A stretch of DNA of 64,000 nt from Chloroflexota bacterium (GCA_016860845.1 BOKF01000027.1:56941-120940); one strand, 5' to 3'. Shown: positions 24,448 through 33,223, numbered from the stretch's first letter. Numbers and translations: made by a program. The notes: generated from the sequence alone by a model not told the origin.

Positions 24448-25077
24448 ATGGGTATCAGCGCTTTTTTTAAACGCAACAAAGACGATAAGTTCGTCGAGCT
24501 GCTCATCCAGCAGTGTGAAGCCACCGTCGAGGGGGTCAAGCTGTTGGAAAGCTGCCTGGCCCAGCCTGACGCCGCTGCTTTGGAACAGATGCGGGCCAAA
24601 GAGTACGAGGCCGACGAAATCCGGCGCATCCTCATTGACGAACTGCACAACACCTTTATCACCCCCTTTGACCGGGAAGACATCTTCAACCTGTCGCTCC
24701 ATATTGACGAAATGATTGATTATGCCTTGACCACCCTGGAAGAGATGAGCATGCTGAGAGTTAGCGCCGACGACCATCTACGCACGATGGTCTCGCTGGT
24801 CCGGCAAGAAGCCGAGGAACTGACCATGGCTATGCACCGCCTCAGCGCCAACCCGCGCGTGGCCGGCGACCACGCCCGCCGGGCGAAGAAACTGGAAAAC
24901 GAGGTGGATCACCTCTATCGCGTCGCCGTCGCCGATCTATTTACCAAGCCCAAGGATTTCAAAGAACTCATGGCCATGCTTCGCCGCCGCGAGATCTATC
25001 GCCACGTCTCAAATATGTCCGACCGGGCCGATGCTGCGGCCAATGTATTCGGCATGGTGGTTATGAAGTTGACGTAA
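24448..25077 (+). CDS. DUF47 PhoU-like protein
   Basis: 209 aa, all-helical, related to PhoU. It contains KEYEADEIRRILIDELHNTFITPFDREDI and the second repeat LENEVDHLYRVAVADLF. DUF47 proteins are normally encoded with Pit transporters and are thought to regulate phosphate entry. Co-transcribed with the upstream pit gene. Confidence 0.92.
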   Translation: MGISAFFKRNKDDKFVELLIQQCEATVEGVKLLESCLAQPDAAALEQMRAKEYEADEIRRILIDELHNTFITPFDREDIFNLSLHIDEMIDYALTTLEEMSMLRVSADDHLRTMVSLVRQEAEELTMAMHRLSANPRVAGDHARRAKKLENEVDHLYRVAVADLFTKPKDFKELMAMLRRREIYRHVSNMSDRADAAANVFGMVVMKLT

Positions 25078-25133
25078 CAGTCCGGCTGCTCTTTAGCCAC
25101 CGACAATTACCGGAAGTGTGTCCCAATTTTTAG

Positions 25134-25165
25134 GCGTAGGGGCGCGAGGCCGTGCGCCCCTACGC
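25134..25165. repeat. Intergenic palindrome (GCGTAGGGGCGC)
   Basis: 12-bp perfect stem GCGTAGGGGCGC (25134-25145) with GCGCCCCTACGC (25154-25165) and an 8-nt loop. No T-tail. It looks like a REP-type element. Confidence 0.7.
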
Positions 25166-25193
25166 TCCGTTTGACACGAAGGATAGGAGGTTC

Positions 25194-25928
25194 ATGCGGC
25201 AACTCATCCCGGCCCTGGCCCATTTAAATCCTGCCTTGATTATTTTCGACAAGGATGGGACGCTCATCCACTTTGAGGCTATGTGGGGAGCCTGGGCGAT
25301 TAATCTGGCCCAAAACTTGGAGGCAATCACCGGGCGCTCGATGGCCGAACGACTGTATAGAGCATTGGATTTCTATGCCGACACCGGCCAGATCGCTCCT
25401 CACGGCGCTCTTTCGGTCACGCCAATGGCCGGCCTGCGTCTTTTGACCATCCAGGTACTGGTGGGTGATATGGGCCTCTCGCCTGCCGCCGCCGAGGCCG
25501 CCGTAGCCAAAGTCTGGCGCACGCCCGACCCGGTCGCCACGGCTCACCCTCTGGCCGATCTCGGCGCTCTATTCGCGATATTACGAGCGCATGGCATGCA
25601 GATCGCCGTTGCCACCAGCGACGACCGTGCCCCTACGGCGGCCACCCTGGCCAAACTCGGCCTGGCCGAGTTGGTCGCCGCCCTGGCCTGCGGCGATGAC
25701 GGTATCCCCATCAAACCGAAGCCGGAAATGGTCTTGAGTCTCTGCCGGACGCTGGCTATAGCCCCGGCCAAAACAGTCGTGGTCGGCGACAATGTAGCCG
25801 ATTTGCAGATGGGCCGCGCTGCCCGGGCGGGTTTGGTTGTCGGCGTGCTGTCCGGGGTCAGCTCTGCGGAAATTTTGGGGCCGCATGCGGATATTGTGCT
25901 GCCTTCGGTAGCAGACTTGGTTGAGTAG
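25194..25928 (+). CDS. HAD-family phosphatase (phosphoglycolate-phosphatase-like)
   Basis: 244 aa from an ATG with AGGAGG upstream. HAD motif I is IIFDKDGTLIHF (nucleophile Asp in DKDGT), motif II VATSDDR, motif III lysine in IKPKPEMV, motif IV VVVGDNVADLQMGRAA. The helical cap lies between motifs I and II. Small phosphorylated substrate expected; which one cannot be read from the sequence. Confidence 0.88.
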   Translation: MRQLIPALAHLNPALIIFDKDGTLIHFEAMWGAWAINLAQNLEAITGRSMAERLYRALDFYADTGQIAPHGALSVTPMAGLRLLTIQVLVGDMGLSPAAAEAAVAKVWRTPDPVATAHPLADLGALFAILRAHGMQIAVATSDDRAPTAATLAKLGLAELVAALACGDDGIPIKPKPEMVLSLCRTLAIAPAKTVVVGDNVADLQMGRAARAGLVVGVLSGVSSAEILGPHADIVLPSVADLVE

Positions 25929-25988
25929 TTCGGGCTAGTGTGGTATAATTGAGCCAAACATAACATAATCTTGGGGAGAGGGAGTTTT

Positions 25989-27164
25989 ATGACACTTAGA
26001 AATTTCAGTTTAAATCTCGATGAGACAACCTACCAGGCAGTCCTGGCGCGCGCCCAACGAGAGGGTAAAACGCTGGAACAGCTCGTAGCCGAACTGGTCA
26101 CCACTTACGCCCAGGGGGGGTCGAGCGGCCCTATAACGACTTACACCGTTCAGCGCGGCGATACCCTGAGCCGCATTGCCCGCACCGTTTACGGGGATGC
26201 TTACCAATACCCGCTCATCCAAAAAGCCAACAATCTTAGCGACCCGGGCCAGATTTGGGTGGGGCAGGTGCTGGTCATCCCCTCCCTGGCTGCACCCACC
26301 CCTGCTCCTGTGCCGGCCCCTGCTCCCCCTGCCCCGCCGCCTCCAGCACCCGCGCCAGCTCCGGCCCCGGTTCCGCCACCTCCCCCTCCGCCTGCGCCAC
26401 CTCCCCCTACACCTATTCCGCCGCCCACGCCGGCCCCTGCTCCAGCTCCCGCGCCCTCCCCGCCCACGCCTGCACCGGCCCCTGCACCCGTGGTTGATCC
26501 GTGTGCGCCCATTCCCAATGTTAATTACGGCGCCCTGCCCGTCGTCGGCCCGCCCGCCGACCGCCCCGCGGATAAACATGCCGACCTCAACCTGGCCCTG
26601 CGCGGCTTTTCGCCCACGGCCGGCAGGTTGAGCCTGATTGACATGGCCGGCGCCACCGACAGCCGCGCGCCTCAATTAGCCGATCTTTTCAACGACAAGC
26701 GAACCGGGGTGCTGGCGAGCGTCTACAGCGTCAATAAGTGGAACTGGGAACCACAGCCCAGTCCCGGCAAGCGCGGCGGGCCGATCACCGATTACGAAGT
26801 AACCCTGGCCGGCTTTGAAGTCGAACCCGGCGAAACCATCCACGTGCCGGGGGCGGGCTATGATATTGGTCAGGGCAACCAGGTGCTCGTCCTCTACGCC
26901 GACCCCAACCGCATCACCTTAAAGTACACCGGCGAAGACAGCGTGGTCAACGGCTACGCCATCCACGTTGAAGGTATCTGCGTGGAGCCCCGCTTGCTGG
27001 ACTTGTACAACCGGATGAATGCGGCCGGGCGAAGACAGCTACCCGCCCTGCGCGCCGGCCAGCCCTTTGGCCGCGCTCGTGGTGTTGAGATTCAGGTGGC
27101 TATTCGCGATACCGGCAAATTTATGGACCCGCGCGTCCGCAAGGATTGGTGGCGTGGAAGGTAG
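25989..27164 (+). CDS. LysM protein with RHH-like N-terminus and proline-rich linker
   Basis: 391 aa. Residues 1-43 (LRNFSLNLDETTYQAVLARA) resemble a ribbon-helix-helix segment. A LysM domain follows at about 50-95 (TYTVQRGDTLSRIARTVYGDAYQYPLIQKAN). Next comes an 80-residue Pro/Ala-rich linker, then a C-terminal domain of about 200 residues that I do not recognise (AHV-type beta-rich, with AGATDSRAPQLADLFNDKR). There is no signal peptide or membrane segment, which is odd for a LysM protein. The start is chosen at 25989, with GGGAGAGGGAG before it. Confidence 0.75.
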   Translation: MTLRNFSLNLDETTYQAVLARAQREGKTLEQLVAELVTTYAQGGSSGPITTYTVQRGDTLSRIARTVYGDAYQYPLIQKANNLSDPGQIWVGQVLVIPSLAAPTPAPVPAPAPPAPPPPAPAPAPAPVPPPPPPPAPPPPTPIPPPTPAPAPAPAPSPPTPAPAPAPVVDPCAPIPNVNYGALPVVGPPADRPADKHADLNLALRGFSPTAGRLSLIDMAGATDSRAPQLADLFNDKRTGVLASVYSVNKWNWEPQPSPGKRGGPITDYEVTLAGFEVEPGETIHVPGAGYDIGQGNQVLVLYADPNRITLKYTGEDSVVNGYAIHVEGICVEPRLLDLYNRMNAAGRRQLPALRAGQPFGRARGVEIQVAIRDTGKFMDPRVRKDWWRGR

Positions 27165-27250
27165 AGGGTAGAGGATGGAAGATAGAGGATAGTAGATAGA
27201 GAAAAACTATCTTCCATCTTCTATCTTCGATCTACTCTCTTCTTTCTTCC
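27163..27250. repeat. Heptad-repeat hairpin (AGATAGA/GTAGAGG units)
   Basis: Units GTAGAGG, GTAGAGG, ATGGAAG, ATAGAGG, ATAGTAG on the left; CTATCTT, CCATCTT, CTATCTT units on the right. It lies between convergent genes and may act as a terminator for both. Confidence 0.7.
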
Positions 27251-28124
27251 TCACCCGCAGCACCCCGCCGCTGGCCTGATGGCCCTGGCCAATCACGATA
27301 AAAGCATGGGGGTCTACATCGGTAACGATGGAGCGCAGGGTGTTGACTTCGGGCCGGCTGACGGTACAAAATAGGACCGTGTGTTCGGTATGGGTAAACT
27401 TACCCTGGGCCGGCCAGCCGGTCACTCCAATCTGCAGGCGGGTGAGCAGCGCCTGCGAGACCTCTTCGGCCGAATCGGTCACGATAAAAACAGTGCGGAC
27501 CACGCTGGGGCCTTCGAGCACATAATCGGCCACGACGCCCCACAAAAACAGGGCCAGCAAGGCATAGAGCGCCCGCTCCCAGCCAAACGCTAACCCGGCC
27601 AGCAAAATAATTCCACCATCAATCAGGATGTATATCTGACTGATGGGAATGCCCGTTTTAATCTGCAGCACCCGTGAAATAACCCCGCTGCCGGCGGTCG
27701 TCCCCTGTCCTCGGTAGATCAAGCCGGTAGCGAGTCCGCCCAGCACCGCCCCGTACAAGGCATTGAGCAGCAGGTCGTCGGTGATGCCACGCGGCAGCCA
27801 CCGCGCCAAAAAATCCACCCCCAGGTTAATCAGCAGCACCACGTACAGCGTGTTCACCAAAAACCGAAGCCGCCCCAGGTAGCGATATCCCAGGATCAGC
27901 ATGGGGATATTAAAGGCCATCATAATCATGCCAATCGGCAGGCTGATGAAATGATTGGCAATGATGGCAATCCCGGTCACCCCGCCGGGCGAGAGCTGCG
28001 CCGGAGCCAGGAAAATGTCCACATTAAGAATCTGGAGAAAAGCGCCCAGGGTGAGGAACGCCCCATTTTTCAAGCTGGAGTGGAGATCAAGTTGAGTGGC
28101 CAGGGTGTTGAATTTTTGCTGCAT
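27207..28124 (-). CDS. YitT family membrane protein (DUF161/DUF2179)
   Basis: 305 aa. About five hydrophobic segments (FLTLGAFLQILNVDIFLAPAQLSPGGVTGIAII onward), with GLIYRGQGTTAGSGVISRVL characteristic of the YitT family. A soluble C-terminal DUF2179 domain follows (VFIVTDSAEEVSQALL, HAFIVIGQGHQASG). Function in the family is not established. The start is the ATG at 28124; the open frame further upstream reads through repeat sequence and is not used. The last residues also come from repeat DNA. Confidence 0.85.
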   Translation of the reverse strand: MQQKFNTLATQLDLHSSLKNGAFLTLGAFLQILNVDIFLAPAQLSPGGVTGIAIIANHFISLPIGMIMMAFNIPMLILGYRYLGRLRFLVNTLYVVLLINLGVDFLARWLPRGITDDLLLNALYGAVLGGLATGLIYRGQGTTAGSGVISRVLQIKTGIPISQIYILIDGGIILLAGLAFGWERALYALLALFLWGVVADYVLEGPSVVRTVFIVTDSAEEVSQALLTRLQIGVTGWPAQGKFTHTEHTVLFCTVSRPEVNTLRSIVTDVDPHAFIVIGQGHQASGGVLRVRKKEESRSKIEDGR

Positions 28125-28143
28125 AGGTTTGACCTGGGTTGGA

Positions 28144-29490
28144 TCACCAAAACGGTTTGATTGCGCCCTTGCCTGCCTCGGCCAGAGTGGATGCCTGACC
28201 GCCGACCACCGACCATTGGCCGCCGCTTGAAGGCTGGCGACGATCAACTATTGGCAATTGACGATTGACCGTTGATTGTTGACCATTGAATCTTCCCACC
28301 CGGAAAAACTCAATATTGTGCCGCGTTTCGCCCCGTTCGGCCAGGTCGGCCAGGATTTCGCCGACGACGCTGACAAATTTGAAGCCGTGGCCGGAGCAGG
28401 CCGAGACAAAACTGACCTGGGAGTAGTCGGGGTGCAGGTCAATGATAAAGTGGTTATCAGGGGAGTTCGTGAACATGCAGGCGGCCAGCGACATAGTCGG
28501 GCCGCAGCTTTGCGGAAAGTAGCGGGCGGCAAACTCGCGCAGCATGTGCTCATCGTAGTCGTGCGGCTCAAAGTCAATCTGCTCGGCCGATCCCTGCTCT
28601 TCAAAGTGGTGATACTTGCCGAACTTGAAGCCGGGGATGCTAAAAACCGGAAAGCCGTAATAACGCCCCTCGGGCACCAACAGGTTAAAAACGGGAAATT
28701 TGCTCATGTCGAACAATTCCGGACGGATGGGCTGCAGCCAGGCTAACACCTGCCGCTCCGGCACGGCCAGCCCTTGCAAAAAGTCCAGAATGTTGGCATC
28801 CCAGGCCCCGGCCGTGATGACCAGCCGGTCGGCCTCATAGACATCGCGGGTAGTTGTTACGCGGACTCCCCCATCAGCCAAAGGCTGCCATTCCAGCACC
28901 TTTTCCCGGCCATGGATCTCCCCCCCCAGGCGGGTGGCAGCATTGACGTAAGCCACAATACACCGTTCCGGCGTCAAAAAGCCGCCGTCCGGCTGGAACA
29001 GGGCCATCGTTTCGGGAGAGAGTTGGTAACCGGGAAAACGTTGATTCAACTCCCGGCCGGTCAGCACCTCATGGGGCAGGTCATGCTCCAGGCAGGATTG
29101 CCACGACCCTTTGAAAACCCAACTGTCGGCCGGCCCGGCGTCAATTGAGCCGGTAATGTGCAGCAACTGCTCGCCCACGCGGGCCTGGATTTCACGCCAC
29201 AGTTCATAGGCCCGGCGCAGTAACATCACATAAGAAGGATGCTCGTAATAGGCCAGGCGGATAATCCGGGTGTGGCCGTGCGAGGAACCCAGGTTATGGG
29301 GGATATCGTACTGTTCTAGCCCCAACACCCGGCGGCCGCGTTTGGCTAACTCGTAGCAGGTGGCCGCGCCCATCGCCCCGACTCCCAGAACGATGGCATT
29401 ATAACGCCTGGTCAGCGGATTAAATGATGAAGGCTGAAGGCGGAAGGGTGAAGGATGAAAATTGTCGCGCCTGGTTAGTGGATTATTCAT
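28144..29490 (-). CDS. Monomeric sarcosine oxidase / N-methyl amino acid oxidase
   Basis: 448 aa FAD enzyme expected to demethylate sarcosine or a similar N-methyl amino acid with O2, giving formaldehyde and H2O2. FAD motif VLGVGAMGAATCYELAKRG, then the family's GSSHGHTRIIR. The Cys in AACMFTNSPDNHFIIDLHP matches the covalent flavin attachment site of monomeric sarcosine oxidase. Both ends are abnormal. The N-terminus reads MNNPLTRRDN, 13 repeat-derived residues, then NPLTRRYN before the FAD motif. The last 47 residues after GRF are translated heptad repeat. The ribosome site GGAG supports the ATG at 29490. It follows the GcvT-like gene by 19 bp. Confidence 0.85.
   Translation of the reverse strand: MNNPLTRRDNFHPSPFRLQPSSFNPLTRRYNAIVLGVGAMGAATCYELAKRGRRVLGLEQYDIPHNLGSSHGHTRIIRLAYYEHPSYVMLLRRAYELWREIQARVGEQLLHITGSIDAGPADSWVFKGSWQSCLEHDLPHEVLTGRELNQRFPGYQLSPETMALFQPDGGFLTPERCIVAYVNAATRLGGEIHGREKVLEWQPLADGGVRVTTTRDVYEADRLVITAGAWDANILDFLQGLAVPERQVLAWLQPIRPELFDMSKFPVFNLLVPEGRYYGFPVFSIPGFKFGKYHHFEEQGSAEQIDFEPHDYDEHMLREFAARYFPQSCGPTMSLAACMFTNSPDNHFIIDLHPDYSQVSFVSACSGHGFKFVSVVGEILADLAERGETRHNIEFFRVGRFNGQQSTVNRQLPIVDRRQPSSGGQWSVVGGQASTLAEAGKGAIKPFW
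29398..29484. repeat. Heptad repeat inserted in the oxidase gene, flanked by a duplication
   Basis: A 39-bp block of TTCANCC-type heptads (29422-29460) lies between two 24-bp copies of the same coding segment (29461-29484 and 29398-29421, 19 of 24 bases equal). Frame is kept because 39 + 24 = 63 bp. Confidence 0.75.
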
Positions 29491-29509
29491 GAGTAGCTCC
29501 CTTGAGTTA

Positions 29510-30895
29510 TTATGACGATCTCGACCCCCGACGCGAACCTCTTTCCTCGTTGGCCGGCGGTTCCGCCGAACTTTCCGGCGGGACTTCCTCGGAACGATCC
29601 GGCGGCGGCGCATCCTCTTCAGACCGCCGGGGTGGGGCGTTGGCAGGGGAAGGCGGCGGGACGACCACCGGCTGGGGAGCCGCCTGCACGGCGTCGTCCT
29701 GGGACTTGGCCCGCATGCGCGCCCCTTGTGGGTCAAAGAAGGGCGTCGGCGTCACTTTGGCCGGGGTGAGCCGGCCGCCGATGTCAACCAATAAGTTGCA
29801 GCCCGGCCAGGTGTATTCGGTGCGGAGGTAAGCCATGGCCAGCATTTTGCCGATCGAATGGCCGCGAGCGCTGTAGGTCACATAGCCGACTTCCGCGCCG
29901 GGAGTGAAGGATTGTTTGTAGCCCTGGGCCTCGCTGCCGCTGAACATCTTTTCGCGGAAAGCGCCGACATCGCCCACGCTGTAAATTTTGTCCCGATAAG
30001 CAGCGGCGATGGGGCTGTCCAGGACCAGGCCCGTCCAGCGCTCGGTCAGCCCCTGATACTGCACCCGCAGCAGCGCCTCACGCCCGATGAAGTCGCGCTT
30101 GTCAAACCGAATCCAGCTATCCAGGCCGACGTGGAAGGGAGTGTAATTTTCGTTGACGTCGTTGCCGTAGAGAACCAGTGCCTTTTCCAGGCGGAGACTC
30201 TGCATGGCAGCCACCCCATAAGGCAGCAGGCCAAAGGCGCGCCCGGTTTGCAGCAGGTACTCCCAGAGCGGACCGGCTTCCTCAGCGGGGGTGTAGAGTT
30301 CGTAGCCCAGCTCGCCGGTGTAGCCGGAGCGGGAGAGGAGCAGTTCGACGCCGTTGATGGTCGCTTTGGTGAAGCGGAAAAAACGCAGCGAGTCAAGGTC
30401 GGCCTCTTTGACCACCGTTTTGAGAAAGGCCCGCGAGCGCGGCCCCTGCACCACCGGCAGAGCTACCGCCGCGGTAATGTCGGTTACGTAGGCGCCGGTG
30501 CCGATGGCGTGTTCGGCGATCCAGCGAGCGGTCTTTTTGCGCGGGCCGGAACTGGTCACAATCATAAAATGCTCGTCGTGGAATTTGTAGACGGTAATGT
30601 CGTCTACCACGCCGCCCTGCTCGTTGCACATGGTCGAGTAGCGCACCTGGCCCGGCTCCATGTCGCGCATTTCGTTGACCAGCAGTTGGTTGATCAACCG
30701 CTCCGCCCCCGGCCCCTTGATATCCACCTCGCCCATCGTGGACAGGTCTTGCATGCCGACATTGGTGCGGGCGTTGAGGTGCTCTTCGACCGGCGAGGTG
30801 TAGGAGAGCGGGAACATAAAGTCGCCGCCGCCTTTGACCAATTGGCCGGCGGCGCGCAGATGAAAATCATAAAATGGCGTTCGACGTTCTGGCAT
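29510..30895 (-). CDS. Aminomethyltransferase (GcvT-like) protein
   Basis: 461 aa, folate-dependent GcvT/YgfZ fold. Sequence landmarks: YSTMCNEQGGVVDDITVYKFHDEHFMIV, LLLSRSGYTGELGYELYTP, YGVAAMQSLRLEKALVLYGNDVNE, and the C-terminal domain with FIGREALLRVQYQG. It probably accepts a one-carbon unit from a methylated amine onto tetrahydrofolate. The last 55 residues are a Pro/Ser/Glu/Arg-rich tail outside the fold. The start is chosen at the ATG at 30895 with GAGGAG upstream. It precedes the sarcosine oxidase in the same unit, which fits capture of formaldehyde-level carbon. Confidence 0.85.
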   Translation of the reverse strand: MPERRTPFYDFHLRAAGQLVKGGGDFMFPLSYTSPVEEHLNARTNVGMQDLSTMGEVDIKGPGAERLINQLLVNEMRDMEPGQVRYSTMCNEQGGVVDDITVYKFHDEHFMIVTSSGPRKKTARWIAEHAIGTGAYVTDITAAVALPVVQGPRSRAFLKTVVKEADLDSLRFFRFTKATINGVELLLSRSGYTGELGYELYTPAEEAGPLWEYLLQTGRAFGLLPYGVAAMQSLRLEKALVLYGNDVNENYTPFHVGLDSWIRFDKRDFIGREALLRVQYQGLTERWTGLVLDSPIAAAYRDKIYSVGDVGAFREKMFSGSEAQGYKQSFTPGAEVGYVTYSARGHSIGKMLAMAYLRTEYTWPGCNLLVDIGGRLTPAKVTPTPFFDPQGARMRAKSQDDAVQAAPQPVVVPPPSPANAPPRRSEEDAPPPDRSEEVPPESSAEPPANEERGSRRGSRSS

Positions 30896-30916
30896 ATGAA
30901 GCTCCTCGTAAGTAGC

Positions 30917-30975
30917 CCTCACCCCCAACCCCTCTCCCAGTGGGAGAGGGGAGTCGCGCCAGCGACGGGGTGAGG
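30917..30975. repeat. Nested palindromic repeat (CCCTCTCCCA type)
   Basis: Inner stem CCCCTCTCCCA (30929-30939) with TGGGAGAGGGG (30941-30951); outer CCTCACCCC (30917-30925) with GGGGTGAGG (30967-30975). A widely dispersed environmental-genome type of repeat (general knowledge). Confidence 0.7.
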
Positions 30976-31021
30976 ACTTTTTCGTCGCTGGTGGTGAAGC
31001 CAGGGCTTCATGAATGTTCCT

Positions 31022-31090
31022 CGTAGAAATAGTAGACAATAGACGGTAGACAGGACAATTATACGACCCTGCAACCTTGCTACCCTGCTA
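31022..31090. repeat. Heptad-repeat tract (AGTAGAC/AATAGAC/GGTAGAC)
   Basis: Three 7-bp units followed by CCTGCAA, CCTTGCT, ACCCTGCT-like units. Noncoding gap between the GcvT-like gene and the DgcA-like gene. Confidence 0.6.
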
Positions 31091-31136
31091 CGTTTCATTG
31101 TTGGTGGTGCGTCTCAGGCCGCGATGACCCCTAAAG

Positions 31137-33179
31137 TTAAAGGTCTTTACACAACCTGAGCGAATCGTAAATGGCGGCGTGGATGTTGCGGCTGGCAACC
31201 GCATCGCCGACGCGGAACAACTGGTACTGCCCACTCGGGTTATTGACCAGCGTTTGGGGCCGGCCGGCAATCAGCGCCTCGATATCCACCTCGCCCAGGT
31301 TGGATGAATTATCTTTCAGCTCAAAATACAGGTCGGCCACCGGCAGCGAGCCGTGTTCAACCACCACCTGGTCTACCACGCGCTCCACAGTAGATTTGTT
31401 GTACTCATTGTAGAGCGTGGCGACCAGCTTACCGGACTGCCGGCGAACCGCGGTCAGGCGATAGTTCAGGGTCAGGGTGACGCCCCGGTCATAAAAAACC
31501 TTCAGATAAGCCGGGTAGCTAGTCCCACCGATTTCCTGGGCCACCATCCGGTCCGGTGTGACCAGCTCCATTTTGGAGCCGCTTTCGGCCATAAACTCGA
31601 CACAGGAGTAACCTTCGTAATTACCGTGGTCGTCAAAAAATAATACATTGGCTGCTGGCTTGGCGTAGCCGCTCAAAACGTCCCATGAACTGACCACCAA
31701 ATCGGCTCCGCTGGACAAAAACCCGGTATTGGGCAGCCCGCCGGTTGCAATGATCACCACGTCCGGCTTTTCAGCCAGCACATCGGCCGCTTGAGCGTAA
31801 TGGTTCAGGCGGACCTCCACCCCCAACCGTTTGACCTGCTGGTAAAGCCACCCGATAATGCCGATAATCTCCTGGCGGCGGGGGGCGCGAGCGGCAATTT
31901 GCACCTGGCCGCCCGGCTCGCGGTTGGCTTCAAACAAGACCACCTGGTGGCCGCGCTCGGCGCAGACCCGCGCCGCCTCCAATCCACCCGGTCCCGCCCC
32001 CACCACGACCACCTGGCGAGGCTGGCCCGTCGCTTTGGGAATAATGTGGGGCATGGTTTCTTCGCGGCCGGTGGCTGGATTGTGAATGCAAAGCGCCTCG
32101 CGGCCGATATAGATGCGATCAATACAGTAACCCATACCCACGCAGGGGCGAATCTGGCTCTCCTCGCCGCGCTCGATTTTGGCGACAATGTACGGGTCGG
32201 CCATATGGGCGCGGGTCATGCCGACCATATCCACGATGCCGACGCCGACCGCGTGGCGGGCGGTGGCCACATCGGCGATGCGGGCGGCATGGAAAAGGGG
32301 AATGTCAATTTCTTCGCGGATGGCAGCGGCCAGCGATAGGTGGGGCGCGCTCGGCGTACCCATGTTGGGAATGACATGCGACAGGGCTTCATCGCTGGCA
32401 ATGAAGCCTTTGATGATGTTCACAAAATCAAGCATCCTCGTAGCGACCAGGCGGCGGGCGATTTCGGCGCAATCGGCAAAAGTCAGGCCGCCTTCAACAC
32501 TTTCATCGCCGGACATGCGGATGCCGACAATAAAATCATCGCCGACCTGTCGGCGGATTTCGGCCAGGGTCTCCAGGCTGAAGCGCATGCGGTTATCCAG
32601 GCTGCCGCCGTATTCGTCCACGCGGCGATTGACCAGCGGCGTCCAGAAGCTGTCGAACAGGTGGCCGTAGGCTTCGATCTCGACGCCGTCCAGGCCGCCC
32701 TCTTGGCAGCGCCGGGCAGCAGCACCGTAGGCTTTGACGACCCGCTTAATGTCGGCAATTTCCATCTCTTTGGGAAAAGAGCGGTGGGCCGGCTCGCGCA
32801 CACTGGAAGAGGCAATGGTCGGTAGCCAGTTTTCGGTGTCCCAGTAGGTGCGCCGGCCCATGTGGGTAATCTGGCACATGACCGCCGCGCCGTGGCGGTG
32901 GATGCGCTCGGCCATCTGCTGAAAATAAGGAATAATCGAGTCGTCCCCCACGTAAATCTGCCCAAACGCCGCCGGCGAGTCTGGAGCAATGTTGGCCGAG
33001 CCGCCAAACATGGTCAGGGCCACGCCGCCCTTGGCCTTTTCTTCCTGGTAAAGCTGGTAGCGCAGCTTGGGTTTGGCATCCTCAGCGTAGGATGGTTCGT
33101 GACTGGTGCTGAGGATACGGTTTTTCAGGCGCAGGTGTTTCAATTGAAAGGGTTGGAGGAGGGGGTCTGTTTGGGTCAT
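31137..33179 (-). CDS. NADH:flavin oxidoreductase, DgcA / trimethylamine-dehydrogenase type
   Basis: 680 aa, the size of DgcA (dimethylglycine demethylase subunit) and trimethylamine dehydrogenase. Residues 1-350 are an FMN TIM barrel (QPFQLKHLRLKNRILSTSHEP, DGVEIEAYGHLFDSFWTPLVNRR). An iron-sulfur segment follows, then an FAD/NAD(P) Rossmann region (VVVVGAGPGGLEAARVCAERG). In the cluster motif the expected CxxCxxC reads CVGMGYC, so the second ligand is Met; a fourth Cys follows in REALCIHN. Electrons would pass to the ETF encoded just upstream. Start at ATG 33179 with AAGGAGG. Confidence 0.85.
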   Translation of the reverse strand: MTQTDPLLQPFQLKHLRLKNRILSTSHEPSYAEDAKPKLRYQLYQEEKAKGGVALTMFGGSANIAPDSPAAFGQIYVGDDSIIPYFQQMAERIHRHGAAVMCQITHMGRRTYWDTENWLPTIASSSVREPAHRSFPKEMEIADIKRVVKAYGAAARRCQEGGLDGVEIEAYGHLFDSFWTPLVNRRVDEYGGSLDNRMRFSLETLAEIRRQVGDDFIVGIRMSGDESVEGGLTFADCAEIARRLVATRMLDFVNIIKGFIASDEALSHVIPNMGTPSAPHLSLAAAIREEIDIPLFHAARIADVATARHAVGVGIVDMVGMTRAHMADPYIVAKIERGEESQIRPCVGMGYCIDRIYIGREALCIHNPATGREETMPHIIPKATGQPRQVVVVGAGPGGLEAARVCAERGHQVVLFEANREPGGQVQIAARAPRRQEIIGIIGWLYQQVKRLGVEVRLNHYAQAADVLAEKPDVVIIATGGLPNTGFLSSGADLVVSSWDVLSGYAKPAANVLFFDDHGNYEGYSCVEFMAESGSKMELVTPDRMVAQEIGGTSYPAYLKVFYDRGVTLTLNYRLTAVRRQSGKLVATLYNEYNKSTVERVVDQVVVEHGSLPVADLYFELKDNSSNLGEVDIEALIAGRPQTLVNNPSGQYQLFRVGDAVASRNIHAAIYDSLRLCKDL

Positions 33180-33223
33180 CAGTTTGCCTCCTTCTTGAGT
33201 GTTCAGAAAACTCTTTTCCTCAG

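Noticed and set aside
23914..24777. 287-codon frame opposite the Pit/DUF47 genes
   Set aside because: It spans two real genes and their junction on the other strand and has a meaningless composition.
26010..26675. Gly/Arg-rich frames opposite the LysM protein linker
   Set aside because: They are the complement of the Pro/Ala-rich linker codons and not independent proteins.
29858..30973. 371-codon open frame opposite the GcvT-like gene
   Set aside because: Antisense shadow with no domain or ribosome site; the GcvT-like frame carries clear family motifs.
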